Shown here: in pieces, positions 1 through 11,934 of the stretch
Layout of the letters: each line of letters starts with the position of its first letter
Position numbering within the stretch: the first letter of the stretch is position 1
Assembly (NCBI GenBank): GCA_019915135.1
Contig: JAHLMK010000013.1
Coordinates: 434,001 to 498,000, forward strand
DNA from: Strobilurus pachycystidiatus
Taxonomy: Eukaryota > Basidiomycota > Agaricomycetes > Agaricales > Physalacriaceae
Length of the DNA: 64,000 nucleotides
Direction of reading: 5' to 3'
Program-made: the position numbers and the translations under genes
The notes under the pieces: generated by a model
Told to the model about the DNA's origin: nothing
Databases searched by the model: none
What the model saw: the letters and a program-made list of their open reading frames with translations, nothing else

Positions 1-90
1 CGGCGGAGAACGGGGGGTGGGCTGTACATGGTGCGTACACGCATATGCATTGGCTCTTGACTGTGATTCTCAATGACCGGCATATCACAG
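1..90 (+). other. intron upstream of the CCDC130/Saf4-like last exon
   Basis: The first 90 bases read as the 3' part of an intron. They contain no useful frame and end in a CAG acceptor at 88-90, directly before the exon in which recognisable protein sequence begins. The donor lies outside the window. Confidence 0.5.
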
Positions 91-560
91 ACACGGAAAG
101 CGGCACGACACCCGCCGACCCGCTCGCCGCGCTCGAAAAGACGCGCACCGCCGAGACGCAGCTCACGCAGGTGCAGATCCCGCGGCTCGAGGCGCTGCAG
201 AGCGTCTCGGACCAGACCAACGCGGACCCGTGGGCGCTGTCGCGCAGGCTCAGGAAGGGGTTCAGGGAGGAGAAGAAGGTGGCGGGGGAGAAGAGGAGGA
301 GGGATGAGGGGATTAAGGAGAGGTATGGGCTGCCGGGGGAGATGAAGCTGGTGGGGGTGGAGGAGGTGGAGGAGGAGGCGAGGGAGGGGTGGAGGAGGGG
401 GAGGGAGGAGAGGGAGGAGAAGAGGGTGCGGGCGGCGCCGTTTGGCGCACCGCGGAAAGCAGCGGTGGGAGTAGGGAAGGAGAAGGGGAAGAGTACGGCA
501 GTGGATGCGTTGAGGGCAAGAGTGTTGGGCAACACAGCGAAGAGAGCACGAGCATCATGA
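91..560 (+). CDS. C-terminal exon of a CCDC130/Saf4 (YJU2/CWC16 family) splicing factor, partial
   Basis: This is the last exon of a spliceosome-associated protein of the CCDC130/Saf4 branch of the YJU2/CWC16 family, nuclear proteins linked to pre-mRNA splicing. The frame opens with an acidic, Thr-rich stretch (ESGTTPADPLAALEKT). It continues into the family-like segment VQIPRLEALQSVSDQTNADP and then an ALSRRLRKGFREEKK helix, a pattern I recognise from this family's C-terminal half. The rest is a Lys/Arg/Glu-rich coiled-coil-like tail ending TGA at 558-560. The N-terminal zinc-binding region is outside the window. A minus-strand reading of 313-558 is only the Pro/Ser shadow of the GGA-rich codons. 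The identification is inference from motifs. Confidence 0.7.
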
Positions 561-1218
561 TCGTTACGGACGACGATTTGATTGTATTTGTAGGTACGGA
601 TGTTTGTAGCCCTATCTTCTTTCACAATTCCAACGCAGATCGCTATTCTCCACTTGTTCCGCCACCAACAACAACACCACAAGGATCTGGGGGAAAGATT
701 CGGTGCGTGCGGCTCAAGTCGTGCGGGAGCTACAGTGGCAAGCGGAGGCACCACTCTTACTATTCGTGGACGACGGTTGGTTGCTAGACCTCATCGATGT
801 CTACAAGCCGTGCTACCTCACGAACGCACCTTCCGCCGGGACGTCCTGCACCATCTCGACCACTATGTGTGCGCTAGTACTGGCGGCTCGGTAATCTGCA
901 CAACACGCTCCGAGTTCTTGGATTTGTGAGATCCAGTTATTGCGTTTGAAGCGATGGATTGGGCTACATGGGACAGTTGACGTGGGCGATCAGGGCCTCG
1001 GAGTACGCGGTCGGAGGATTGGAAGACCGCTATCAAATTAAGTGTACGCGCCGTACCCAGGATTCAGGTGGATAGTTGACAAGACACAAAGCAACAAAAC
1101 GCGAGCTCGCTTCCATGTTACTGGAGAGGATGTTGTAGTGCTACCTATATTTCATGATTTTGAGTACGTTACCGTATGCGAGGAAGGAAGGGCCCGACGT
1201 CAGACTTGGAACATTGCA
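561..1218. other. intergenic, no gene recognised
   Basis: This is the 3' flank of the splicing-factor gene. Short frames here (for example 703-894) have no family resemblance, no plausible introns and no neighbouring exon, so I call no gene. Base composition is moderate to high GC, as in the genic part of the window. Confidence 0.5.
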
Positions 1219-2510
1219 GCATCAGGATCTGCATCTGTAGGTCCATAAAGCACGGCATTCCATTCCATTTTAGTCAAGTCACGGTGCGCCGCTTGGAATT
1301 CCAAGTGTAGGTCCATACGCCGGCCTTGATTATGATATCGATTGAGTATCCGCCGCACCCACAGTCGGGAGCGTTTCCCCTGGTACATACGCAGTCGCGA
1401 TACTATTCCGGTCGGGAATGATGCACCGGGTCCCGCCCCGTTTGTACATAGTGCACGTATGGGATTCCTGCCATCAAACATGAATACGTACGGGAGGAAG
1501 GATACATTTCGCGATCGAGTCCTTGTGTTGTTCTGCTTTAGGTTCGGACATTGTAAGTAAGTAAGTAAGTAGTAGGTACCTTGGCATCATGATCCCGTGC
1601 ATACAGATCAAGTACGTTCCGTTACAGTGCGCGCGTGGAATCACAGCATGTGTAGTAGTAGTAGGTCCATTCCTCGCACCAGCGCCGTAATGGATACTAT
1701 TCCGGGCCGCCTGAACGCGTCGGGATGATGCACCGAGCGGACAAGCACGTAAATATGAAGGGAAGGAAGGATGAGAGTGAAAACCCCCTGAGTACGAGTA
1801 CGAGGGAAGGAGAGCTGAAGGCCTGGTGCACAGTTCTTGAGCATGGAACATTGTAAGCGAATTCAAGGCGGCATCAGGATTCCGTGCTTCTGTCGTTCCG
1901 TTATCATTCCATTCCATTCAAGCGCTTGGGATTCCGGATAACAGCATACGCCGGCCTTGTGTTGAGTATCCGCACGCGCACTCGCGCCGTAATGGAGGCA
2001 TGAGTCCGGGCCTGAACGCGTCGGGATGATGCACCCATTCCCGCGCCGTTCGTACACTGGATATGAATGGGATTCCTGCCATCAATTATGAGTACGAGCA
2101 GAAGAAAGGAAGGCAGGATACAAGTGATCATGAAGGCCCACCCCAACAGGTTTCGCGATCGAGTCCTTTGTTCTGCTTTGGACTCGGACATTGTAATAAT
2201 AATAATACACGGCGTGGTCCCTCTAGGAACTGCCGTTGTAAGTAAGTAGGTTGGCGGCATCATGATTCCGGATCTGTAATCTGTAGGTCCATGCAGATCA
2301 AGTGCGTTGCGTTACAGTGCGCGCTCGGAATCAATAAGCACCCGCGCCGTGCCGCAATACTAAAGTCGGAGTCGGAAGGCGGTTTGGGAGACAGCCGCCC
2401 TGTCGTACATACTGTATATTTCAGGCCAGAAGGAAAGATACGTACATACAGAGTCCTGGATTCGGACATTGTGAAGTTGGCATGCCATCCCGGATCTGCG
2501 TTTGTACATG
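1219..2510. repeat. degenerate tandem array of roughly 300-450 bp units
   Basis: At least three diverged copies of one long unit follow each other. Recurring landmarks in the same order are ATTCCATTCCATT, ACGCCGGCCTTG, CGTCGGGATGATGCACC, GGGATTCCTGCCATCAA, GCGATCGAGTCCTT, TCGGACATTGTAA and TAGGTCCAT followed by CAGATCAAGT. Clear copies begin near 1250, 1640 (shorter, partial), 1870 and 2280 (partial). Runs of GTAA/TAGT microsatellite sit at the unit joints (1554-1574, 2203-2212). No frame is conserved between copies, so it is probably non-coding. It could be a local satellite or relics of a transposon array. Confidence 0.6.
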
Positions 2511-2809
2511 TACACTGGCAAGATCGAGTACCTTCGTACGGCACTGAGGTGTTATTCCTCCGCACCTTGGAGTTGGAGTTCGTTCGATGGAGTGTACGCG
2601 CCGGGAGGGATGGGGCATGGAGGAGAGCAAGGACGAGGGAGAGCAGGTGGAAAGTTGGATCGGGACACGCTTACAGTAACCGAACATTTCGCGCCGTGGC
2701 CCTGGGATGATGACAGCGCGCGGGGACGGGAGAGTACGCGGGCCCTGAGCCTGGGTGTACGCGTACGCGTCGGTGATGATCATATGCAGGGACGGGACAA
2801 AGATTGAGT

Positions 2810-3600
2810 GGAAGGCGGTGGACAGGACAAGGATTGGACAACACAACACAAGGATTGGAGGGGCAGGACTGGACATTGGACACCGCGCAACACAAGGATT
2901 GGATTGGCGGACAAGGCAAGCAATCGATGGGCATGGGCGCACGCGAACAAGGATCATTCGATTTTACGCACGGACGCCGATTGGCCGCGCCGTCCATCAT
3001 TCTCAAGACGCGGGCCCTGGGGTTAATGAGGCGGACGGACGACGCATCAACCCACTGCAGCTGTACGGACGACGCATCAACCCACTGTACATGTACGAGC
3101 ATCGGTACCAGTGCACGCGAACAAGGATCTCTGTCCTGTCCTTGTGCCCAAAGAGTAAGAAGGCCGGAGTGTCAGGGGGAGGGAAGGGGTAGGAGTAGGG
3201 GATGGGAGGACGAACAAGGGGAGTGCCGGATATGGAAGTGAGAAGGGAGGGGACGGATTTGGACATGGATGGGCGCCGGGTGCTGGGTGGTGTACCAACA
3301 GTGCGGGTAGGCGGGGAAGTTCTGGCGCTGTGCGGGGAGGGGGCAGCAACGAAGCTGAGCTAGGTGCACGCAAAGAAGGAGGAGGAAGGAGGGATTCAGA
3401 GGAGGGAGGGATGGAGACTGAACGCGAACGCGCGGTATCCGGGGTCCGACCCATCAAGGGAAGGCAAGGCGTACGTACATGCGATAAATAAGTAAACGGC
3501 CCAGGGAAAACAACAGCACGCCCAATCCCCCATTGTTCTACGCCATCGACACGGACAAGGACGTTCATTGTTCGCAGACAAGGATTGGATCAGGATTAGG
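2810..3600. repeat. short interspersed and tandem repeats upstream of the HMG-box gene
   Basis: The words ACAAGGATTGG or CAAGGATT recur about six times (2828, 2850, 2890, 2949, 3119, 3579). The 25-base phrase beginning GTACGGACGACGCATC is tandemly duplicated at 3034-3090. 3160-3420 is G/A-rich on the plus strand. Nothing here is convincingly coding. The region probably holds promoter and spacer DNA of the HMG-box gene. Confidence 0.5.
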
Positions 3601-3610
3601 ATCTCTTATT

Positions 3611-3689
3611 GTGAGTGTCTTGGTCTTCTGCTTTCGGATGTGGGATGGTGCATGGGATTGGGACGGGTTAGCTAACAAGTTGGCTGCAG
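3611..3689 (+). other. 5'UTR intron ending directly at the HMG-box start codon
   Basis: GTGAGT at 3611, a GCTAAC branch-point-like word near 3670 and TTGGCTGCAG ending at 3689 form a textbook fungal intron of 79 nt. Its acceptor abuts the ATG at 3690. It may instead join a short upstream coding exon, but no upstream in-frame ATG was found close by, so a leader intron is the simpler reading. Confidence 0.55.
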
Positions 3690-5364
3690 ATGGCCCCAAC
3701 GCTCCGCCGGCGCTCGTCGCTGGTGCCGCCCGCGACGGCCAAGGCCGGGCACGCCTACCGCGCGCGGCCCATCTCGTTCGCGCCCAACGTCACTCCTGAT
3801 AGCTTCGATACCTCCAAGGACGACGAGGCCGACGATGACACTTCACCTAGTCTTGGGGACGCAGCGCTCTTCCCTCCCCTAGAAGACGAAGGCGCAGGAG
3901 GCCGAGTGGGCAAGCGCCAGAAGCGGCGCGACCCCGACCACGTCCCGCGCCCGCCGAATGCGTTCATGCTGTTCCGCGCGGACTTTGTGCGGCAGAAGCA
4001 CGTACCCGGGAGTATTGAGACGAACCATGGGAGTTTGAGTAAGATTATTGGTGCGTTTCCCGCTTTTTACCCCCACACAAGTCCTTGGCTGACGTGAGAG
4101 CGCAGGCTCGTTGTGGCGGGCACTCCCACAAGCAGAGAAGAAACACTGGGAACAGCGCGCCAAGCACGAGAAGCTATTGCACGCTAAGCGATACCCGGGG
4201 TACAAGTATAAGCCCGTGCATAGGGTTGTGAACAATGCGGGAAGGAGGGAGAGGCGGGCGGAGGTGCCGATGGAGGAGGAGCGCTGCGAGGAGATCGCGC
4301 AGCTGCTGCTTGATGGCAATCGCGGGAACGAGCTCGCCGAGAAGGTCAAGCTCATCGATGAGCGCGTGGGGCGGGGACGCCTCCCCCCGCCGCCTCCACT
4401 CACAATGACGCGGGGGAGGAGTATAGGCGGGAACACCGCCGTGCTCGACTTTGGCATCGGCGGCCCGAGCATGCGCCGGCGGAGCTCGAGCGTCCCGCCC
4501 GAGCTCACGCTCCCCACGCTCACCCACTTCCCGCCGCGCCGGCCCTCCTCTGCGTCAGGGTTCCAGGCGTATTATTACAACGACCCGCCGCCGTACCTCC
4601 CGCCTGTGAACACCTCGCTGTTCCACCCGTCCTACCTGAACAGCGACCCGTTCTCTGCGCCCCACCAGCATACACACCACTACGGGGAGGAGGAGCAGCA
4701 AAGCCCGTTCGACGGCCCGCCGCCGGGGTTCTACTCCCCCGGGCCGGACGCTGGCCCGCCGTTGTACGCGCCCCAGCCGACGCATCCTATGGCGACGACG
4801 GACTTCCTCACCCCCGCGCAGAGGACGTCTCTCTCCGAGGGCCGGTTCACCGCGGGGGACTTGACGAGCGAGCAGCGCATGTCGCTTTCGTTCTCGTGGG
4901 AGCGCATGTCCGCGCAATGGAACCCCCAAAACCACCACCAACCCGACCACCAAATGGAGGTGGAGATGGGCGGGCGCCGGTTCAGCCTGTCCCAAGTCGA
5001 CATGGACGCCCTCATGGAGAGCGCCGGGCTCGACCTGCGTTCGCTTGACGTCGGCGTTGGGTGGGGGGCAGGGGGAGGGGAGGGGTGCGTGCACCCGGAC
5101 GAGCTCGTACGGAGGGCGGGGAGGCTGAGCTTGGAGGAGACGCCTACCCCTGCTGCTTCTTCCCAGGACTCGGCGTATGGGGCAAGCCAAGACCAGGAGT
5201 CGGTGTATGGCGCCCGGGACGGTGACCACGAGTCGGCGTACGGCGCACGGGACGGCTCGCCGTTCCTCACACCCGACGCGGGGCCGTTCCTCCCCGTCTC
5301 GCGCGACATGTCCCCCGTCGGCCTCGTGCACCTCCGCGACGTCAGTCCCATGGACGATGCGTAA
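3690..5364 (+). CDS. HMG-box transcription factor, two exons
   Basis: This is a sequence-specific DNA-binding nuclear regulator. Exon 1 (3690-4050) and exon 2 (4106-5364) are joined across a 55-nt GT-AG intron that splits a Gly codon, giving 539 residues. A basic cluster KRQKRR (about 75-80) leads into an HMG box at about 86-157: RPPNAFMLFR, the NHGSLSKIIG turn spanning the intron, then LWRALPQAEKKHWEQRAKHE and YPGYKYKP. The remainder is low-complexity (Pro, His, Ser) with three (E/D)S(A/V)YGA repeats at about 5168-5243, typical of fungal activator tails. MATA_HMG-like boxes in agaricomycetes include pheromone-response and developmental regulators, but nothing here fixes the target. The start is chosen because the upstream intron acceptor abuts this ATG. 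Confidence 0.85.
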
Positions 5365-8108
5365 AGTTGAGTATGACGACGACGACGAAAATTGTTACGA
5401 CCGGGACTGGGACTGGATTCCCTTTTCTTATCTCATATATATATATATATAAACGCCTCTCCCTCTCTTGTTTGTCTGTTTGCTGTTGACTGTTTACTGT
5501 ATCCATAGTACCCACCCACCTATTTCCCCCCCTGTTAATGTAGCTTTAGAATTATTGCCTTGTCTTGTCTTGCTTTGATTGATTATTGGTTTTTCTGTCT
5601 CCTTCTTTGCATTATGATTCAAGCAAGGAGGCGCGGATGCCTCGTTTCTAGATTGCGAACTGTTTCCTTCCTTTGCCGGGGAGGAGAGGTTACCTATACG
5701 TATACCATCACCATCATCCCACGCTTCCAGACTCGCTGGGTGCGGGTGCGGGTCCGGATTGCTGGAATGGAATGTGCCAGTGGTAAGTATGGACGAAACT
5801 TACGCTTCCTCCCGTCCTGTCGTTGCCTGAATCCGGCTTGCCATGGTGCACATTGAGAATGAATGCTGCTTGGATGGAAAAGCACGACACGACGGGCTTC
5901 TTCCCGCCATTCCCCCCCTCCCCTTCATTGAATTCCAGGCTCGTACACAATGACACTCCGGGAAGGGAAGGTTGAGTTGGTCGGTACCGGTGCAGGTCCC
6001 AGTCGTTCCTTCCTCTCCTAGTCAATTTCCCGGTGCAGGATGAGAGAGAGTCCGAGTCCATCCCCACCTTGGTCCTTGGTCCTTGGTCCTTGGTCCTTGT
6101 CGGCGATACATACTTGGTGGTTGAGGACTCAGGATAGTCACGGTAGGAACAACCTCCGAGTCAACGGGAGTCAGACTCGGACTCTTCCTGATGAGAACCA
6201 CTGTGACTGTGGAAGAGTACTGGTTGGGAGTCCTTGTCCTTTCCTGGCACACTGGCACTGGCATGGGATCAGTATTGCGAAACATGGCATTTTCCATGAG
6301 GACTTATATCCACTAGGTCTGATTCCTGCGCTCGTTGGACGTTGATCGCCAAGTTCCAAGCTACGATGTTTGAGTCGCCCCGCCGCCTCTACTTTGATTG
6401 TACGCGCGCTGTCCATTTGAGCTCGGGAATCCAACAGGCGTGTATGTGGCTGGTGACGGGGTTGTAGGATTCGTCGCCTTGTTAGTTGATTGCGGCGTCT
6501 GGGTGAAAGGGATGTAGTATGTGTACCCGGGCCGTCGTCACCCATCCTTATGCCAATGGGAAAAGAGAAGAACTCCCCACCTCACACTGGCACATTTCAT
6601 CAGCGCAGGTTCTTGTGTTTGTTGCCTCCCTCCTTGTGTCGACGTTCCTCGTTCCATGTGTTTGGAATATAGGCGCGGACACACCTAGGTGGATGCAAAA
6701 CCTCTGGATACACAATTGCATGTGTACCATTCATACGCGCCGTTGGCTGCATAATCCTTTGCCACTGAGCTTGGATGATGCCTCAGAGAATGGCGCTTGA
6801 ACCCATTGACACGCGCCTATCCTCTCCATGCACTAGGACGCGGTGTCCCGGGATGCTGGTATTCCAGGCGCGCGTGCGTGAGGCGTATGGACATTGGACC
6901 TCGCTTTCTTGCTTTGTCCTCGGGCGCCTAGTAGACTTGCGCGCACGGAATACCTGCGTAAGCAGTGTATGGACCTACACATGCGGGTTCGCTTGCGCGA
7001 GGTTGTAACAATCAGGGATACGTACCGTTTTGAACACCCGCCCTAGCTTGGTTTCGTGCACGCCGATTCCTCATCCTTTGATACGTGTACTTACGTGTCT
7101 TCAGTGCACGCCGTGCGGAATTTCCAACTCCTCAGTACCCCCGGTTTTGTTGTTGTAACTCCGATTCCAATGAGAGATGAAAGGCGTGGGAGGAGAAGGA
7201 GATCATCCTCAACCACATTACTTCCCACTTCCCCCCACACACAAGAGGTCACCATACTTCTGGAGTCTCACTCACGATGTCATTCCAGGGCCATATACGC
7301 TGACTCTGCGCTCAAGTACCTCAATTGGGAATATGTATTGTTGTGCTCCGGTGCTGAGTGGAACACAGGCCTTTCTGTGATTCGTACCCAAACCGTAAAC
7401 GGGTTGAAGCTGATACGCTCACTGGCCTTCACTGGCACTCATAGATCTACCTATCAGTGAGACAAGAATGTAGCTACGTGCGTGTCTGTGATCAGAGGGT
7501 TTGATACACAGGTGTGAAGACTTACTCCTCGTATCCACCTCAATTGAAGGAGGTCTATGTAGAGTCCAAGAACCGGCGCAGGAGACGAACTGACGCAAAG
7601 GCTGGGGTTTGAGGACTGGGACTCCGGAAGCGTACATGTGAGCGTTCAACGCCACAGGACTAGACGCTGATTGGTGGGCTCGAGTCTATTTGGTGGGTTG
7701 TGGCGCCATGTCGGAGGAATCGTCGGCATGTACTTGTTCCTTTCAGGTTTCCGTTCATTGATCGCCTAGTGCCGGCCCGCCGCTATTTTTAAAGCCGCCG
7801 GGCCTGGCAACGTAACATGAACATGGAATCACGTACGGATGACATTGATAAATGCTCCTGCTGTAACGATGTACGATGTATGCACAAGCGAAGCCAAGGT
7901 TCCTTCTGGGGAAGTTCAAAGAGTTGGGAATAGGGAGAGTGTGGTCTTATCTTGCAAGATTGAAGATGACAGGTGAAACTCGAGGCTCGAGCCGATGGCA
8001 ACCGCTCCGACGTCCGTCATCCGTAACCATTTCCGGCATCTCTACCAACTCCCACCACTTGTACCATTAATATTTCCCTTAATAGCGCCCAGTCGTCGCT
8101 GGGGCGCG
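5365..8108. other. intergenic between HMG-box and RIC8 genes
   Basis: The first part is the 3' flank of the HMG-box gene, with an (AT)n run at about 5434-5450 and T-rich DNA to 5600. At 6071-6102 the 8-mer GGTCCTTG/CCTTGGTC is repeated four times. No frame in 5600-8100 resembles a protein family or shows paired splice sites. 7990-8108 should contain the RIC8 promoter and leader, but no clear TATA box was identified. Confidence 0.5.
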
Positions 8109-10105
8109 ATGTCGGACATTATCGAGGAGTACAACGCACTCTCATCGACCTCTCAACGCTCCGACGTCTCCGCCGTCCTACAATCTGTTATAAATGGTGC
8201 TTGAATACCATCCCACCAGCCCGATTTTACACTCATTCTTGTCGCAGCAACGCCGTCCAAATTCAACAAGAGCTCGCGGTCCGAGCTTATCCGGGTCATC
8301 CTGAAGGACCTCAAGGTGGCGGGCCCGAAAAGTCGGTTAACAACGAATGGTGCGTTGTGTGTGCTGCGGGCCCTCGTCGGTGAAAAAAATGGCTGATTGG
8401 ACATCAAGATGCTGCGCTCGCGCTGTTGGCGGTGAAGACGCTCGGGAAGAACCCGACGGGATCCGAGAATTTGGCCACGCCTGCGACGTTGGCGACGCTG
8501 CTGTCGTTTGCGACGACGTTCAAAGATGAGCCCGAGGCGTCGTCGGAAGCGCTCCGCTGCCTTGCAAATACCCTCCTGCTCTTCGACCATGCGCGATCGA
8601 CGTTCATTAGCAAGGACGTCAACGGCGGCGATATCTGCTTTGCATTACTCGACGTGAGTGGGTGTGGGGGTTTTGGCTGACGATCGGAATCGCTGACCGG
8701 GACCCGGCCAACAGAAATCTACGACGCCAGACCAGATATTCATCCTGTCGCGTATCCTGTTCTTGGCGACCGTGTCGGGCCCGTCGCTCGTCATATCGTT
8801 TGTGGAGGACAAGCGCCACGGCCGGACGGTCGTCGATCTCATCTCATCCAAACTCGACATCTTGATAATATCGATACTGTCCGGGGCGAAGCTCGCGCGC
8901 GAGGCGATGGCTGATCTGTTGAAGTTTGCGTTCAACTTGTTGCTTCACTATCCAAAGGTGCGTGTGCTTGCTACTTCCAATCCTAGAGTCTCACTCATCA
9001 TGATTACCTCCAGATGACCGATGCCGAACCCCAAACGCAAGTCGGCGAGAATGAGCACAAAGTGATTGGCGATCTCTGGAGCGCAAATCTCGACGGCCTG
9101 CTCGCTCCCTTGCTACGTGTATTCTATGCCCTCCCGCCCACATTCCCTTGCCCGCTAATATCCCCGCTAACGCACGTCATCCATTCACTCATCACCATCC
9201 CCGTCACCCCCTCCCTCCACCCAATATGGTTCGGACCTTTGACTCCGCAACGACGTAGTATGTCAAATAACGGCAGTCCCAAATTCAACAACCACAACCA
9301 CAGCAATAACAACAATAGCCCCACGGGGAGCAGCAGCCGGAGCAATTCCCCGCCCCTCTCCCAACGCGCGCTTTCCGTGCTATCCGGCAAACGCGGCTCT
9401 CGGTCGCCATCGCCCCACCCCCCGCACCTTTCCGCCGATATCCTCCTCCGCGCATACGACCTCCTGGAAGTCACGTTCTCGCACTACTTCCCCGATAGCG
9501 TCGAGGCGGACGACCCCTCCGTGCGGGAACGGCCGAAGAAGGAGGCGCTGGACGGCTCGCTGGACGATATCTGCTCGCCGCTCATCGTCCTGATAACGCG
9601 GCTGTGCATCGCGGACCCGACGAGCCGTGCGCGGATGCGCGAGTGGCTGGTGCCCGCCGATCTGGACCGCTCGTCCCCGCTCGAGCAGCGCGCGGATTTG
9701 CTTGGACGGTGTTTGAGGCTGATGAGCAGCGTGTATCATGTGCGGCTGAAGGACGCCGTTGGGGAGATGCTGTTCGCGATAGCGGACTCGGACGCGAGCA
9801 CGCTGTCGAGTTTGGTCGGGTACGGGAACGTTGCTGGGTTCTTGTTCAACAAGGGCATCATGAGCGCGCCCCCGGCCCCGTCGTCTGGTGCGGGCGTGGA
9901 TGTCACCTCGCCGGACGGGAAGAGCATCAACCCGATTACGGGTAACACGGTGCCGCAGGCTGAGCTGCCTGAGATGACGCAGGAGGAGAAGGAGGCGGAG
10001 ATGGAGAAGCTGTTTGTGCTGTTTGATAGGCTGGAGAGGACGGGTGCGATTCCGGCCTCGCAGAATCCGGTGAGGAAGGCGATACAGCAGAGTCAGGCTT
10101 CGTAA
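8109..10105 (+). CDS. ric8: RIC8 (synembryn) family guanine nucleotide exchange factor/chaperone for G-alpha
   Basis: RIC8 proteins act in the cytosol and at the membrane as exchange factors and folding chaperones for heterotrimeric G-alpha subunits. Five exons (8109-8196, 8248-8349, 8409-8653, 8715-8957, 9014-10105) join in frame across four 51-61 nt GT-AG introns to give 589 residues, a normal family length. The product is almost all alpha-helical, armadillo-like sequence: ALALLAVKTLGKNPTGSENL, EALRCLANTLLLFDHAR, then a LTHVIHSLITIPV helix and a C-terminal DRLERTGAIPASQNPVRKA. An Asn/Ser-rich insert lies at about residues 309-365. An ATG 38 codons upstream (7995) is in frame, but 8109 (MSDIIEEYNAL) fits a fungal RIC8 N-terminus better. 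Confidence 0.85.
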
Positions 10106-11767
10106 AGGGATGGGGGGTGGACGCGAAAGAGGCTGGAAGGGAGCGAGGGAGGGAAGGTGAACCCGAACCCGAACACATGAATGATTGAATTGGGCACTGG
10201 CACTGGGTGTCCGGTCCCCATGAATGAATGAACAAATGCACTATATATCTTTAATTACCATAATAATGCTTTTACTTTTTCATGGTGTGTTTTTTTGAGA
10301 ATAATTGCGGAAAAGTTGTGGTGGCAACGACTCATTGATTAGTGGTGTGCCAGAAGGATCCCTCTGCTAGTAAAAGAAAAGCTTTTACCTGGGCAAAAAG
10401 AAATGTTTGTCCACGCCTTTTGCCAAGGAGAATTAAGACCTTATGCCTTATGTAAATGAAAGGTAAGTTGTTTTATTTTGCATATTCTTTGTCCTAACCT
10501 TTTACCTAGGTAATACAGTTGTGCTCACGTAGTGTGAACATAGAAAGGAAGCGGTAGGGTCATATGCTTGCTTGAGCACAAAAAGGGCAAGTCAGACATC
10601 CATATGAGACCATTTCAATTTTCAAGCATCACATATGCAGAACTTGCGCTAGAACTACATAGAAGATGCATAAATGAGGAGAGGTCTACAGAACATAGAC
10701 ATGAGCACAAATGGCGAATGGATACTTCAAAGATATTTGGATGTCGGATGTTGGATACCACAAATGTCAGATACCTCTAATCTAATCATTGCATTTTTTG
10801 TCATCTGTAAGAGCCTTGCTAGATGAGTTTACAAATGCACTAAGTGAAGACTTGAGACCTTCATAATGCATAATGGCCTAAAATTCTAGGCACACAATGT
10901 CTAAATAAGGAAAATTTCAGGTCTCCCTCCTGGGATGATTGATCCCTACTGGATCAGGACTGTCCGAGTTAGTCCTGTGGCCAATAAGGCAAGGGTATTC
11001 CTTCAAACTTCCTTCTAGTCGGACCAAGTGATCCGGATGTAGGCGTATATGTTACCTAATCTGCCAGGGTCTCCCAAAGTGCCAAATGACAGAGAAAGTC
11101 CGTCGCTCGGTAATGCAGACTCTTTGTAAGTTTGTGTCTGACAGTATGTTGGAAGAAAGGGGAAGTGATACTTCCGCGGGAATGTTGCCTGTGAGTAGGG
11201 CTAGTGGCAGAGCCAGATATGAGTTTGTCCAAGAACGTGCCTTTTGGAGTGCAACAGGGAGTGGACAGCTTATCAGCTGAGTTTCCGGTGATGACGGCAC
11301 ACCGGCTAGCAGGACCTCTGATACCACTTTATTAAATGTTAATTTCATGCAAAATAATAGTTCAAGAGACTGATAATTGTCATGACACGGGCGCCATCAA
11401 GTTCTTGTTCTGTGTCGGTCATGTCATCAAGGCAATTACCTCTCACAGCTGTGTACGTGCCACATGATGGTCTCCAAGATCATCTACTTAACGTAGAAAT
11501 AGGTACACTAAGCATCATCACCCATCAGCAGGTAATGCAGCGACAGAGAACATATAGGCTGTACCATGACAATACTGGTATGTTGATGCAATTGTTATAG
11601 CACTACAATTACTTACATGTGCTAGTGTCAATTTGAAGACTGTCAGAGTTACCTCATCAGCCAAATAGAGCATGCAAAGCCCAAGAAGACTGAATGTGTC
11701 GCAGTCGTAGTACCACCGTTATCAAAAAAGTAAAAGCATGTGGCGTTGCAGTTATTATCAAAGTAAC
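10106..11767. other. RIC8 3' flank and unassigned AT-rich DNA
   Basis: The ATATATCTTTAATTA stretch near 10245 probably lies at the RIC8 3' end. From 10300 the sequence becomes AT-rich and has no recognisable gene. 11052-11330 may hold a relic of a Copia-type element read on the minus strand (see the separate entry). This is the transition from the genic to the transposon-dominated part of the window. Confidence 0.4.
11315..11326 (-). promoter_or_regulatory. possible retrotransposon primer-binding site (minus strand)
   Basis: Read on the minus strand this is TGGTATCAGAGG, close to the TGGTATCAGAGC initiator-tRNA(Met) primer site of many Copia elements. A frame of about 90 codons runs on from it to 11052. 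No second LTR or pol sequence was found, so a chance match is possible. Confidence 0.25.
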
Positions 11768-11934
11768 AGTAGGGCTACAGATCGCTCCTTGATTTAGCAC
11801 CACCACCGCAATTTTTTCCCCACGGTCCGCTAGACCGTATCAACGGGAGTTCGCACTGCTAAGTCAAGGATATATAGCAATAAAATACACTGTGCTTGTC
11901 TTTTTTATCCCTTACAACCAATACATTCCAAAAT

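Noticed and set aside
313..558. Minus-strand Ser/Pro-rich frame opposite the splicing-factor exon
   Set aside because: It is the complement of GGA/GAG-rich codons, and the plus frame carries the family-like motifs.
1200..3600. Several 100-170-codon frames in the first spacer
   Set aside because: They overlap on both strands, are not conserved between the tandem units and match no family. They result from the low stop-codon density of GC-rich repeats.
3533..3799. A coding exon upstream of the HMG-box start
   Set aside because: The frame has no ATG start, crosses a good intron (3611-3689) and reads a different frame through the HMG exon.
4174..5351. Long minus-strand frames opposite the HMG-box gene
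   Set aside because: They are Arg/Pro-rich shadows of a GC-rich coding exon with no family resemblance.
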